This document shows, one piece after another, positions 43,117 to 51,408 of a stretch of DNA of 64,000 nucleotides. Below the pieces are notes generated by a model. The model saw nothing but the letters and a program-made list of their open reading frames with translations, was not told where the DNA came from and did not search any database. Source of the stretch: Diplocloster agilis (lineage in GTDB: Bacteria > Bacillota > Clostridia > Lachnospirales > Lachnospiraceae). The DNA lies in assembly GCF_019042275.1 (NCBI RefSeq), contig NZ_JAHQCW010000016.1, positions 1 through 64,000 on the forward strand, given 5' to 3'. The position numbers and the translations under genes were made by a program. Position 1 is the stretch's first letter, and every line of letters begins with the position of its first letter.

Positions 43117-44790
43117 TTATTGATTAAATACCGATGAATAAGTGCACGCGCCCGGTATAATGCCGTACTGCCCGGAAGTCACAAAATTGGTGACACCCTC
43201 TTTGCCCACGATATATTCCTGATTGTTGAACAGGCCGTAGAAATATCCCATTTCCGTAAAATAGTTGTGGCAGGCCAGAATATCCTCGTCCGTCGCATCC
43301 TGGCTCAGGCTGTTTGCATAGAGGGATGCCAGCTTCTCATCATGGATCATGTTGGCCTGGCCGTAACTGTTGGTGGCCAGGAAATGCGCCCAGTAATCAG
43401 TCAACAGGCCGGAGCTCTTCCCTTTAAAGGCCAGAACCATATCCCACTGGTCGTCCTGTGTGCAATAGGTCTCATACAGCGCCGGTTCGTAGGCTTTGAT
43501 TTCCGCGTTGATTCCTGCCGCCAGTAGCTGACTCTGAAGAATCACTGCCACATTCTGGGTGAAATTCGCACACATCAGGGATATTTTCAGCTCACCGGAT
43601 TCATATCCGGCTGCTTTCAAATATTCTGCGGATTTGGACAGATCACAGCCGTAGCAGTTTTCAGCCGCCGCATCCGCCATTGCCTGCTGAAACCCGGAAT
43701 ACTGTTGTCCGCCGTCCGTATATTCCACTTTTCCCTCGCCATTGACCGCTGTAGCCAGAAGCGCTTCGTTATCGATGGCATACAGGACTGCCAGCCGTAG
43801 GTTATGCTCTTTTAACACACTCTTATCACTGCAGTTGAGTACCAGGGAATAACAGGGAACACTCAGCTCGGACTGTACGAACCATCCATCAAGTGCCGCC
43901 TGGCTGCCGGTATCATAGAAATATCCGATATTATCTGAGTCGATACCCGCGACCATGTCCACCTCGCCGGTCTCCAGCGCGATCGCTAACTGTGCGGTCT
44001 CATTAATCACTTTATAAGTAATGGAATTACAGTTCTGCTGCTGAATAACGCTTCTCTTATCCTCTGTCTGCCAGTAGTTCTCATTTTTAGTCAGGTTGTA
44101 GTAAGAACCCGTCGTATACTCATCCACCAGATAAGGTCCTGTTGCGACCGGATGCGGCGCGTACTCCTCTTCGCCGATGCTCCCATAGGTCTCTTTATCT
44201 ACGATATAGATCATCATAGATTCGCAGAAGGATGCATAATCCAGAACCTGCGCGTAGGTAAAATCTAGTGTGTAGTCATCCACCGCTTCCACGTCCACGA
44301 TATCTTTGACACGGTTATTATAGCCGCCTCCCGCGATACACTGTTCGTAGCTCCACACCACATCTTCGGAGGTGATGGAGCTGCCGCCGGAATCCTTCAC
44401 GTAATCATAGAGGTAAACCCGGTATGTAAAATCATCCAGTTGTTCATAGCTCTTCCCGATAATACCTACGAAATCCCCGCCGAATGAGGTATAGTTAAAC
44501 AGGGTTTCATAGACTTCCGCATACATTTTTCTTCCATCCGATGAGGGTTCCCAGGGAGCCAGGCTGCCCGGGTCTGAGGACAGGGCCAGATTGACATGTT
44601 CTGCCACAGCCGCTCCCGCTGTACCAGTCTCCGTCCCGGAGGGTGCAGAAGCCGCTGCGCCTTTGTCCTGCTCTGCGACCGCGTTGCCCGCAGGCTGTGC
44701 TGTATTATCAGCCGGTTTCTCCTGCCTGCCGCAGGCAGTCAGGGTTAATAACATAATTCCCACTAGAATAAGGGCCAGTATTCGTTTCAT
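43117..44790 (-). CDS. ABC transporter solute-binding lipoprotein, family 5 (OppA/DppA-like)
   Basis: ATG at 44790 gives MKRILALILVGIMLLTLTACG, a clean lipoprotein signal; a 13-codon upstream extension is unlikely. The 557-residue protein has a Glu/Ala/Gly-rich linker, then the SBP_bac_5 fold (LALSSDPGSLAPWEPSSDGRKM at about residue 65). Family members bind peptides, nickel chelates, opines or glycosides. As first gene of the operon it may be made in excess. The ligand is not predictable, but the MBL and NTF2-like enzymes downstream suggest a small molecule with a hydrolysable bond. Confidence 0.92.
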   Translation of the reverse strand: MKRILALILVGIMLLTLTACGRQEKPADNTAQPAGNAVAEQDKGAAASAPSGTETGTAGAAVAEHVNLALSSDPGSLAPWEPSSDGRKMYAEVYETLFNYTSFGGDFVGIIGKSYEQLDDFTYRVYLYDYVKDSGGSSITSEDVVWSYEQCIAGGGYNNRVKDIVDVEAVDDYTLDFTYAQVLDYASFCESMMIYIVDKETYGSIGEEEYAPHPVATGPYLVDEYTTGSYYNLTKNENYWQTEDKRSVIQQQNCNSITYKVINETAQLAIALETGEVDMVAGIDSDNIGYFYDTGSQAALDGWFVQSELSVPCYSLVLNCSDKSVLKEHNLRLAVLYAIDNEALLATAVNGEGKVEYTDGGQQYSGFQQAMADAAAENCYGCDLSKSAEYLKAAGYESGELKISLMCANFTQNVAVILQSQLLAAGINAEIKAYEPALYETYCTQDDQWDMVLAFKGKSSGLLTDYWAHFLATNSYGQANMIHDEKLASLYANSLSQDATDEDILACHNYFTEMGYFYGLFNNQEYIVGKEGVTNFVTSGQYGIIPGACTYSSVFNQ

Positions 44791-44844
44791 AGATTCCTTC
44801 TCCTTTTGATCATCATTTTCTGTTATCACTTGAATAGGACGCCC

Positions 44845-44872
44845 ATTATATGTCTTTGGATATTTTGTGAAA
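44845..44872 (-). promoter_or_regulatory. Possible sigma-A promoter of the opp operon
   Basis: Leftward: TTTCAC (44872-44867), 16 bases, TATAAT (44850-44845). The -10 is perfect, the -35 weak. The remaining 44873-45203 is AT-rich with no gene that I can see. Confidence 0.5.
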
Positions 44873-45203
44873 TATGACGAACCACTTCTTCAAAAACGCA
44901 ATAATCAATACAACAAATGCCGCCGGCCGGAACACACCTGTTATTTCATTTGACATTTTAAATATTTTTTTACATTTTGTTCGTCCTTTTCTGTTTAAAA
45001 TGATAGCATTTCTCATTTCGCTGTAACAGGCATTAAATTTAAGAATAAGTGTCTTTTCTTACTTTTTTAAGTGATGAACGGAACAATCCCGAATCCAGCG
45101 TAATGAAATCCCCACCCACACTGTACGGGAATTCAAATACCATCAATCAATATTTACCAAAATATAGTAAAATACCATTTAAAGATAACAGCGAAGGTAA
45201 GCA

Positions 45204-45798
45204 ATGAATATCAATCAGACAATTTATAATGAAATTAAAAAGAATAACAACATATAATAACCACATCTCAAGTGCTTTCGCTAGGATATTCGAAACAGCT
45301 GCTAACGAATTATGAAAAAGAAGGTCTTTTGGAACGATGCAGACATGGTGTTATATCCTGCCGGATACCGTGCATGATGATATGTATACTATGATGCTTC
45401 GTTCTGACAAAATTGTGTTTTCACATGAGACTGCTCTGTTTTTAAATGGATTATCAGAAAGAACACATTTTATACACACAGTGACCGTTCCAAGTAATAC
45501 AGCTTTGCCAAACTCTTTAAAAGGCGAATGCATCTGCTTTTATGTAAAACCAGAGCTGCATAATATTGGAATTATTGAAAAAAGCACTCCCTTGGGAAAC
45601 ATCGTCAGATGCTATAATGTGGAAAGAACAATTTGTGATTTCTTAAGGTGCCGTAATCGCTGCGATGATGAAACAGTCATTAGTGCCATTAAGAATTATG
45701 CTGTATATGATAAAAAGGACTTAAATCTCTTATCTGTATATGCAAAACAATTTAAGGTTGCAAACGAATTGAAAAAATATCTGGAGGTACTGTTATGA
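45204..45798 (+). pseudogene. Decayed AbiEi-like (type IV antitoxin) gene
   Basis: The longest frame (from 45337) encodes LPDTVHDDMYTMML.., FSHETALFLNGLSERT, TVPSNTALPNSLK and YNVERTICDFLRCRN, the AbiEi antitoxin/regulator pattern. The N-terminal winged helix is still readable upstream but in other frames: ATG at 45204 (NINQTIYNEIKKNNN), then ITTSQVLSLGYSKQLLTNYE after a frame change near 45255, and a second change near 45350 joins HGV to YILPDT. At 45795 an overlapping ATG opens a second gene (MSSKT..), as expected for the toxin, but it is cut after about six codons by unrelated DNA. Confidence 0.8.
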
Positions 45799-45828
45799 GT
45801 TCAAAAACAATAAGCTATGTACCGACAG

Positions 45829-45900
45829 AGAGGGGACTGGCTCCTTGCGTCAGCACAGCCAAACGGCGGAATTCGAATGGCGCAAGGTGCCTGTCCCCGG
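45829..45900. repeat. Inverted-repeat element at the AbiE toxin breakpoint
   Basis: GGGGACTGGCTCCTTGCG (45832-45849) and CGCAAGGTGCCTGTCCCC (45881-45898) pair with two mismatches around a 31-base loop. It begins about 15 bp beyond the point where the toxin reading frame loses sense. Palindromes with this GGGACAGGCACCTTGCG-type arm look like a dispersed intergenic repeat; it may also end the ywaF-like transcript. Confidence 0.7.
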
Positions 45901-45919
45901 ACGCCGGCAATAAAATCCT

Positions 45920-46651
45920 CTACTTGCGCCCCCATCTCCGCCACAAATACACCCCGCCATACAACATCCCCCAGATCAGCAATACCATGCCTACCGCGGC
46001 CGGCAGATACCAGGCTCCGAACATTTCCTGAATCACATCCAGAATCGACCCTTCCGCCGCCTCGCTGATAAACAGATAGTTACTCTTTAACTGCCGATTG
46101 ACCACCGCATCCACGGCCGCCAGCACGGCCAGAAAGGCAAAACAGCCCGGAAGCCTTCTGACCCGCGGGACAAACCCGTCGGCAAGCATCAATACCGGGA
46201 TCAAAAACAGCAGAACATGCAGCATAATAAACAGCAGATAATAAATATTCCAGAACGGATAATAAATCTCTCCCGGAGTTATCAGCGCAGCCAAAGCACC
46301 CGGCATGCCAAGTGCGAACACAAGCTCCCGGGGGAACTCTTTTTTGCTGTAAACGGCATAAAACTCCACAAACATCATGACATCGCACAGATGCAGCGGC
46401 AGATCCCAACGGGGAGAAAACACGCCGCAGGCGATGCGAAACCCTATCCGAAAGATACAGCCCAAAACCAGAATCCAGGCCAGCAGCCGCAGTATCTTTC
46501 CCCGGCGACCGCCGTTTTGCTTTCTGAAAAGCCAGACCGCGAGCAAGCATCCAAGCAGGGCTATCGCAAGCCAGGTCAGATGCGTGGCGCTGAATATCGG
46601 AACACCTTTTACATCCCCCGGCATCTTTGACAATGGTGTCCAAAAATACAA
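45920..46651 (-). CDS. YwaF/TIGR02206-like integral membrane protein
   Basis: 243 residues, about seven membrane segments and no long loops. The pattern FSATHLTWLAIALL, then CGVFSPRWDLPLHLCDVMMF (an intramembrane Pro/His/Cys motif) and PFWNIYYLLFIMLHVLLFL fits the YwaF family of uncharacterised Gram-positive membrane proteins. Function is unknown. It runs leftward away from the prepilin gene with 328 bp between them and is not clearly part of an operon. Confidence 0.8.
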   Translation of the reverse strand: MYFWTPLSKMPGDVKGVPIFSATHLTWLAIALLGCLLAVWLFRKQNGGRRGKILRLLAWILVLGCIFRIGFRIACGVFSPRWDLPLHLCDVMMFVEFYAVYSKKEFPRELVFALGMPGALAALITPGEIYYPFWNIYYLLFIMLHVLLFLIPVLMLADGFVPRVRRLPGCFAFLAVLAAVDAVVNRQLKSNYLFISEAAEGSILDVIQEMFGAWYLPAAVGMVLLIWGMLYGGVYLWRRWGRK

Positions 46652-46859
46652 AGCAGCCGCCTCCTCCCCGATCTTCTTTTTTTTGACCGATCGTTACATA
46701 CTCACTTTCTAACATCATATGAAACACAGTCCGCTTCCATAATCTTTATTTTACCACGGCGGGCGTGCCAAATACATGAATTTTCCGGTAGTTTCTGTCT
46801 CAATTAGCAATTTTTTCGTGGTAATTTGTACAATTCTGAATTATAATTTAAATATCAGC

Positions 46860-46923
46860 GTAAGGCTTCCGGTATTCCGGATACCAGGCAGCGCCCTGCG
46901 CACAGAAAAAACCGGTACCTTAC
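46860..46923 (+). other. Structured leader upstream of the prepilin gene
   Basis: GTAAGG..TCCGGT (46860-46873) can pair with ACCGG-TA-CCTTAC (46911-46923), enclosing a GCAG-CGCC-CTGC hairpin. It lies about 55 bp before the gene. c-di-GMP riboswitches often precede clostridial pilins, but the conserved core of that aptamer is not evident here. The rest of 46652-46979 shows no gene. Confidence 0.35.
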
Positions 46924-46979
46924 TTCACGCCGGTGTTTCGTATGTAATAAAATGAATAAAAATAAAGGAATCAACGATC

Positions 46980-47810
46980 GTGAAAAGAAAAAATGACGGC
47001 TTCACATTAACCGAAATGATTGTCGTGCTGGTGATTATCGTAATCCTGATCGCATTGCTGGTGCCGACACTGACCGGATATATTGATAAGGCGGCCAAAC
47101 GGGCCTGCGAGGCCAATAAAGCCAGCCTCCGCCGAGAACTTATTTTGGTGGAGATCGATGATAAGCTGGGCGGAAAACTGGATGTGACCGGTCTGCAGGA
47201 GCTTGCCCAAAAGTCCGATTACAAATGTGCCCAGGGCGGGGTCTACGAGGTAACCCGGGCTTCTGACGGCGACATCATGGTCACATGTAAAAAGCATGAC
47301 GTTAACTATAACTTTAATATGTCCGGAGCCCTGGCTTATGCCATGGCCAACAATCCGGAGCTGGATGCATTGATCCAGTCTTACATCAAGGGCAATAAAA
47401 ATATCGACTCTTCCTCCCAGACAGGAAAAGCGTATGAAAGTGTACTGGCGGCGCTGAAAAACCTGGGCTTTGATCCCGGGCTTCAAAATGTGGGCACCTG
47501 GTCTTTGCAGGCATACAGCACCGGATACCTGTTCTACTGGACAACCGAAGACATTTCCGCCAAAGCACCGGGGGATAAAGTAAAAGTCCTGCGTTACAAC
47601 TCTCTTCGCCAGACCTATACGGCGGGCTATGTTACCATCGGGACGACCTCCATCTCAGCCAGCGATTCTTCCACCGGGACCGCCGTCACTTACAATATTC
47701 TCGGACGCGGCGATTCAAACTGGTCGGAATACACAGATATCAAACAGACCGATACGGATAAGAAAGATTATGACGCTATCTATAACGTTTTTAATCAGAT
47801 GAATGAATGA
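46980..47810 (+). CDS. Type IV prepilin-like protein
   Basis: 276 residues from a GTG at 46980, with AAAGGA about nine bases upstream. A short basic leader MKRKNDG precedes the class III signal GFTLTEMIVVLVIIVILIAL (residues 7-26): cleavage after Gly7 would leave Phe1 and Glu5 of the mature pilin. The long globular part ends in a Ser/Thr/Gly/Asp-rich region. It is much longer than a typical major pilin. No peptidase, ATPase or other pilin is next to it, so it is an orphan subunit or uses machinery encoded elsewhere. Confidence 0.87.
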   Translation: MKRKNDGFTLTEMIVVLVIIVILIALLVPTLTGYIDKAAKRACEANKASLRRELILVEIDDKLGGKLDVTGLQELAQKSDYKCAQGGVYEVTRASDGDIMVTCKKHDVNYNFNMSGALAYAMANNPELDALIQSYIKGNKNIDSSSQTGKAYESVLAALKNLGFDPGLQNVGTWSLQAYSTGYLFYWTTEDISAKAPGDKVKVLRYNSLRQTYTAGYVTIGTTSISASDSSTGTAVTYNILGRGDSNWSEYTDIKQTDTDKKDYDAIYNVFNQMNE

Positions 47811-47838
47811 TTATCGAATTAATGATTACCAGGAGCCG

Positions 47839-49185
47839 CTAAAACCGGCTCCTTTTATCTTTCTGAATCTGTCTCAGAACAAACACCATGGTATACGCCG
47901 CCATGAATCCCGACACCGCCGGCGCGATCGCGCCGATCACCGCCAGGTTCTCGGGGCAGTAAGTATAAGCCAGCCAGATCAGCGGCATCCTAAGGGCCAG
48001 CGCTCCAAAACAACAGCTGACCATCGTAAACACGGTCTTTGATCTTCCGTTCATATACCCGTTCAGGCAGAATACAAAGGAAACCGCCAGATAATCATAA
48101 CTGCAGGATCGGAAAAAAGGAATGCCCGCCTCAATGATTGCCGGGTCCGAGTTAAAGACCCCGATCATGGTCTGAGGGGATATCTGCGCCCACAGGAAAA
48201 AGAGCGAAGAAGCCAGGAACGCGAAGCCGATCCCCGCTGCCAGCGACTGTCCGGCCCGCTTTAATTTTCCGGCCCCGTAATTCTGGGCTGTGATCGCCGC
48301 CAGGGCGCTGGCCAGAGAGGTGGCCGGAAGCATGGCGAACACGTCATATTTACTGGCGATGCCCACTGCTGCCGCCGCGCTCACCCCCAGCCGGTTGGTG
48401 ACCGAAGTCAGGTACAGAAACGACAGCCTCACCATACATTCCTGAAAAGAGATGGGAATTCCCACGACAGCCAGTTCCCTGGCCAGTTCCGGATAGATCT
48501 TAAAGTTCTTCAGCCGGAAGGTAAAGATAAACTTCCTGCGGTTCAGGTAAATGATCGAACAGACCATACTGACCGCCTGAGAGCCTACCGTGGCAAGAGC
48601 CGTCCCCGCCACCCCCATCCCCATATATTTAACAAACACCACATCCCCGATGATATTAAGCACGCAGGACAGGGCCGCGAAATACATCGGCCGTTTCGAG
48701 TCCCCATATCCCCTCAGAATCGCGCTGATGGCATTATATCCGCAGATGAAGAAAATACCGCAAAAACAGATAGTCACATACTGTTTTGCCATATCAAAGG
48801 AAGCGTCCGGCGTTTTCAGGGCCTCCAGAACCGGTACCCGAAGCAGCAGCATCACCAGGGTCAGAACCAGCGCTACGATGGCGAATACCGACAGCGTAGT
48901 CCCGATGGTGCGCTCCGTCCTTTTTTCATCCCTCATCCCGGTATATTTTCCCACCAGAATGGTTCCGCCCAGCGTCAGGCCTGACACCATACTGGTAATA
49001 ATCTGCGTTACCTGCGTGCCCGTCGACACCGCAGCCACACTCTCCGGCGGACAGTACCAGCCGATCACCATCAGATCCACAGCCCCATACAGCGCCTGGA
49101 TTACGTTTGCAATCAAAAATGGTACGGAAAACGACAGCAGTACCCGGAATACGTTCCCCTCCGTCAACAGATTCTCATTTTTCAT
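47839..49185 (-). CDS. MATE family efflux transporter
   Basis: 448 residues with 12 membrane segments in two homologous halves: SVPFLIANVIQALYGAVDLMVIG near the start and YGDSKRPMYFAALSCVLNIIGDVVF in the middle (residues about 15-37 and 157-181). These are NorM/DinF-type markers. It expels cationic drugs or metabolites using Na+ or H+. It is preceded by the terminator of the aldo/keto reductase gene, so it has its own promoter, and it converges on the prepilin gene with a 28-bp gap. Confidence 0.92.
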   Translation of the reverse strand: MKNENLLTEGNVFRVLLSFSVPFLIANVIQALYGAVDLMVIGWYCPPESVAAVSTGTQVTQIITSMVSGLTLGGTILVGKYTGMRDEKRTERTIGTTLSVFAIVALVLTLVMLLLRVPVLEALKTPDASFDMAKQYVTICFCGIFFICGYNAISAILRGYGDSKRPMYFAALSCVLNIIGDVVFVKYMGMGVAGTALATVGSQAVSMVCSIIYLNRRKFIFTFRLKNFKIYPELARELAVVGIPISFQECMVRLSFLYLTSVTNRLGVSAAAAVGIASKYDVFAMLPATSLASALAAITAQNYGAGKLKRAGQSLAAGIGFAFLASSLFFLWAQISPQTMIGVFNSDPAIIEAGIPFFRSCSYDYLAVSFVFCLNGYMNGRSKTVFTMVSCCFGALALRMPLIWLAYTYCPENLAVIGAIAPAVSGFMAAYTMVFVLRQIQKDKRSRF

Positions 49186-49302
49186 TCTCTCCTGTGCCCT
49201 CCTTGCTGAATCTTTTATACCTTCTAAGGCAATTTTTTTATAACCGTATTTTTCTATAGCAGCACTTTTCTAAGGCAAAATTATTCTATGGCTGCATATT
49301 CT

Positions 49303-49337
49303 ATGAAAAACAATAAACCCTCCAGCTGGTGGAGGGT
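49303..49337 (-). terminator. Terminator after the tetR-AKR operon
   Basis: ACCCTCCA (49317-49324) pairs with TGGAGGGT (49330-49337) around a 5-base loop; leftward the stem is followed by TTATTGTTTTT. Confidence 0.88.
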
Positions 49338-49379
49338 CAATACCTTTTTAATTTCAGGTGATTTTAGTTCTTTCATTTC

Positions 49380-49530
49380 AGTTCTTTTCAGTTCTTTTCA
49401 GTTTTGATTTCCGTTCCGGATTTCAGTTCACGTTTTTCAATTCGCACCTTTCAATTCGCACCTTTCAATTTGCGCTTTTCAATTCGCAATTTTAAAATTC
49501 CCTCTTTCAGTTCACGCCCTTCAGTTCGCG
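49380..49530. repeat. Degenerate 10- to 14-bp tandem repeats at the AKR 3' end
   Basis: On the minus strand the unit YGYGAAYTGAAAGG recurs about eight times from inside the last codons of the AKR gene (GCGAACTGAAGG, GTGAACTGA) and then shortens to AACTGAAAAG (three times near 49385-49410). The gene's stop TGA belongs to one unit. It looks like slippage growth out of the coding end. Confidence 0.75.
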
Positions 49531-50610
49531 CATCACAGCAGGGATATCTATTTTCTGAGGGCACCGGCCTGAACAGACCCCGCACTGTATGCAGTCATCT
49601 GCAGTTTTCGCATCGGGAAACGCGCCCACACGCCAGGTCTCTCCGCTTGTATTCCTTTCGTTATACTCCCGTATCAGCAGCGGGATATCAAGCCCGGCCG
49701 GACAGGTATCGCAGCAATAACGGCAGGAAGAACACGGAACCCCCAGATGGGACAGAAATACCTGTTTTGCTTTTTCCAACACGGCCTTTTCTTCCTGGCT
49801 GAGCGGGTTGCAGTATTCAAAGGTTTTCAGATTATCCTGCACCTGTTCCAGGGTGGACATACCGCTTAAAACCGTGTGCACATTGGGCAGGTCCTGCAGA
49901 AAACGGAACCCCCAGGAAGAGACCGACTGCCCGGGAACGGCTTCTTTCAGAATGGAGGCGGACTCCTTGTCTAATGTGGACAAACGGCCTCCCTTCATTG
50001 GTTCCATGACCCAGACAGGAATCCCGTGGTCCGTCAGTATCTCATATTGTTTCTTGGCCTGCAGCATGGTCCAGTCCACATAATTCATCTGAATAAGGGC
50101 CATGTCAAACCCATCGTACCAATCCAAAAACTGCTCTAAGGCTTCCGGGCCCATATGGGAAGAAAATCCAATATGGCGGATCCGGCCGGCCTTCTGCTGC
50201 TTCTTTAAATATCCGATATAATCCTTTTCCGGACTCATATAGGCGCTTAGATACTGTTCCTGTACGCCGTGCAGCAGATAAAAATCAAAATATTCCGTTT
50301 TACAGCGCCGAAGCTGTTCCTCGAACATTTCATCTATAGGCAGTCCCCGCGTCACATAGAACTTGCTGGCCAGGTTGTAGCTTTCCCGTGGGTATGCGGA
50401 TAAAATGTCGCCGGCCGCGCGCTCCGACTCCCCGTTCAGATATGTATACGCGGTGTCAAAATAGTTTACGCCGTTTTGGATCGCCAGATCAATCAGCATT
50501 TGAGACTGCTCACGGTCAACGGAGTCGGGGTTTCCCTCCAAAGCCGGAAGACGGAGCAGGCCAAACCCAAGCGCGGAAATCTGTCTGCCGCAAACATTTT
50601 TATAATACAT
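49507..50610 (-). CDS. Aldo/keto reductase with C-terminal 4Fe-4S domain
   Basis: 367 residues. AKR barrel with VNYFDTAYTYLNGESE (catalytic Asp, Tyr region), IGFSSHMGPE and a C-terminal ferredoxin-type part: CSSCRYCCDTCPAGLDI and CIQCGVCSGRCPQKIDI. It is the same architecture as the protein at 15958 but only distantly similar. It follows tetR by nine bases, so both are in one transcript. The oxidoreductase may reduce a carbonyl linked to the compound sensed by the TetR protein. The end of the gene lies in tandem repeats. Confidence 0.9.
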   Translation of the reverse strand: MYYKNVCGRQISALGFGLLRLPALEGNPDSVDREQSQMLIDLAIQNGVNYFDTAYTYLNGESERAAGDILSAYPRESYNLASKFYVTRGLPIDEMFEEQLRRCKTEYFDFYLLHGVQEQYLSAYMSPEKDYIGYLKKQQKAGRIRHIGFSSHMGPEALEQFLDWYDGFDMALIQMNYVDWTMLQAKKQYEILTDHGIPVWVMEPMKGGRLSTLDKESASILKEAVPGQSVSSWGFRFLQDLPNVHTVLSGMSTLEQVQDNLKTFEYCNPLSQEEKAVLEKAKQVFLSHLGVPCSSCRYCCDTCPAGLDIPLLIREYNERNTSGETWRVGAFPDAKTADDCIQCGVCSGRCPQKIDIPAVMRELKGVN

Positions 50611-50619
50611 AAGTTAACC

Positions 50620-51228
50620 TCACTTCTTATCTGCGTAGTATGGTTCCAGAATTTGTTTCAGAACCGTCTTACAATAGCGTTCATTCCACGCCAGAAGATC
50701 AAACTCACCGTTGGTCAATATCCCATAAAACTGGGCGCCCCAAGTGGATAAGACAATATCTTCCGCCAGTGTGTCCAGACACACGTCGCTTCGCAATTCC
50801 CCGTTTTTCTGACAGCTTTCCAGACATTCCTTTACCTCTTTAATCGTGATATTCACTTTGTTTGAGGGGTCATGCAGCGTCGTGGGGTTGCTTAAGTGAT
50901 ATATGAACCACTGGCGGGCAAAATTAACGCCATAAACGTTCACTGTGTAGTCCGTACTATTACAGAAATAGAAAGTCAGCATATCCAGTATGCCCTTCCC
51001 ATGCATCTTGCGTACATTTTCAAGATTCCGGTCATATAGATCCCGCTCTACCGCTATAATCAGGTCCTCTTTAGATTTGAAATAGTGATAGAAATTTCCG
51101 GCCGACATGCCGCTGGCTTTGGTGATATCGGAGATGGATATATGATCATACCCCTTTTCCGATATCAGCTTCTGCGCGGCGGTAAGCAGCTTTTCTTTCG
51201 CGATAGCAGCCTGTTCCTTGCGTTTCAC
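50620..51228 (-). CDS. TetR/AcrR family regulator
   Basis: 202 residues from a GTG at 51228, seven bases after AGGAGG. Residues 10-58 are the TetR DNA-binding domain: KLISEKGYDHISISDITKASGMSAGNFYHYFKSKEDL (in part). The C-terminal ligand domain is not of a known subgroup. A site ATTCATTGAATTTGAT lies in its 5' leader, and similar sites precede the BCCT and MFS genes; I infer that it represses itself and those genes. Divergent from the BCCT gene, with 180 bp between. Confidence 0.92.
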   Translation of the reverse strand: MKRKEQAAIAKEKLLTAAQKLISEKGYDHISISDITKASGMSAGNFYHYFKSKEDLIIAVERDLYDRNLENVRKMHGKGILDMLTFYFCNSTDYTVNVYGVNFARQWFIYHLSNPTTLHDPSNKVNITIKEVKECLESCQKNGELRSDVCLDTLAEDIVLSTWGAQFYGILTNGEFDLLAWNERYCKTVLKQILEPYYADKK

Positions 51229-51244
51229 AGTTTATCCTCCTGAC

Positions 51245-51260
51245 ATTCATTGAATTTGAT
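51245..51260. promoter_or_regulatory. Candidate TetR operator 1 (tetR leader)
   Basis: ATTCATTGAATTTGAT resembles the perfect dyad at 51353-51378 (ATTCATTAAATTTAGT) and lies 17 bp before the tetR GTG. Confidence 0.5.
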
Positions 51261-51352
51261 TTACTATATTGCATATTATCTACTGTTTCTTTCAATAAAT
51301 CAACAGTTGGTTATTGAAATTTTTTCAAAATTAGTGCATCATAAACATAATT

Positions 51353-51378
51353 ACTAAATTTGATTCATTAAATTTAGT
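51353..51378. promoter_or_regulatory. Candidate TetR operator 2 (BCCT promoter)
   Basis: ACTAAATTT and AAATTTAGT form a perfect 9-bp inverted repeat around GATTCATT. It ends 30 bp before the BCCT ATG, in the position of a repressor site. Confidence 0.65.
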
Positions 51379-51408
51379 TCATCACACTAAGGGGGATAAA
51401 ACGATTAC

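Noticed and set aside
45795-46031. 78-codon frame starting MSSKTISY
   Set aside because: Only the first codons look like a toxin start; the rest runs through an inverted repeat and the end of the ywaF-like gene on the other strand.
46860-46923. c-di-GMP-I riboswitch before the prepilin
   Set aside because: The conserved aptamer core is not evident; only an unassigned stem-loop can be supported.
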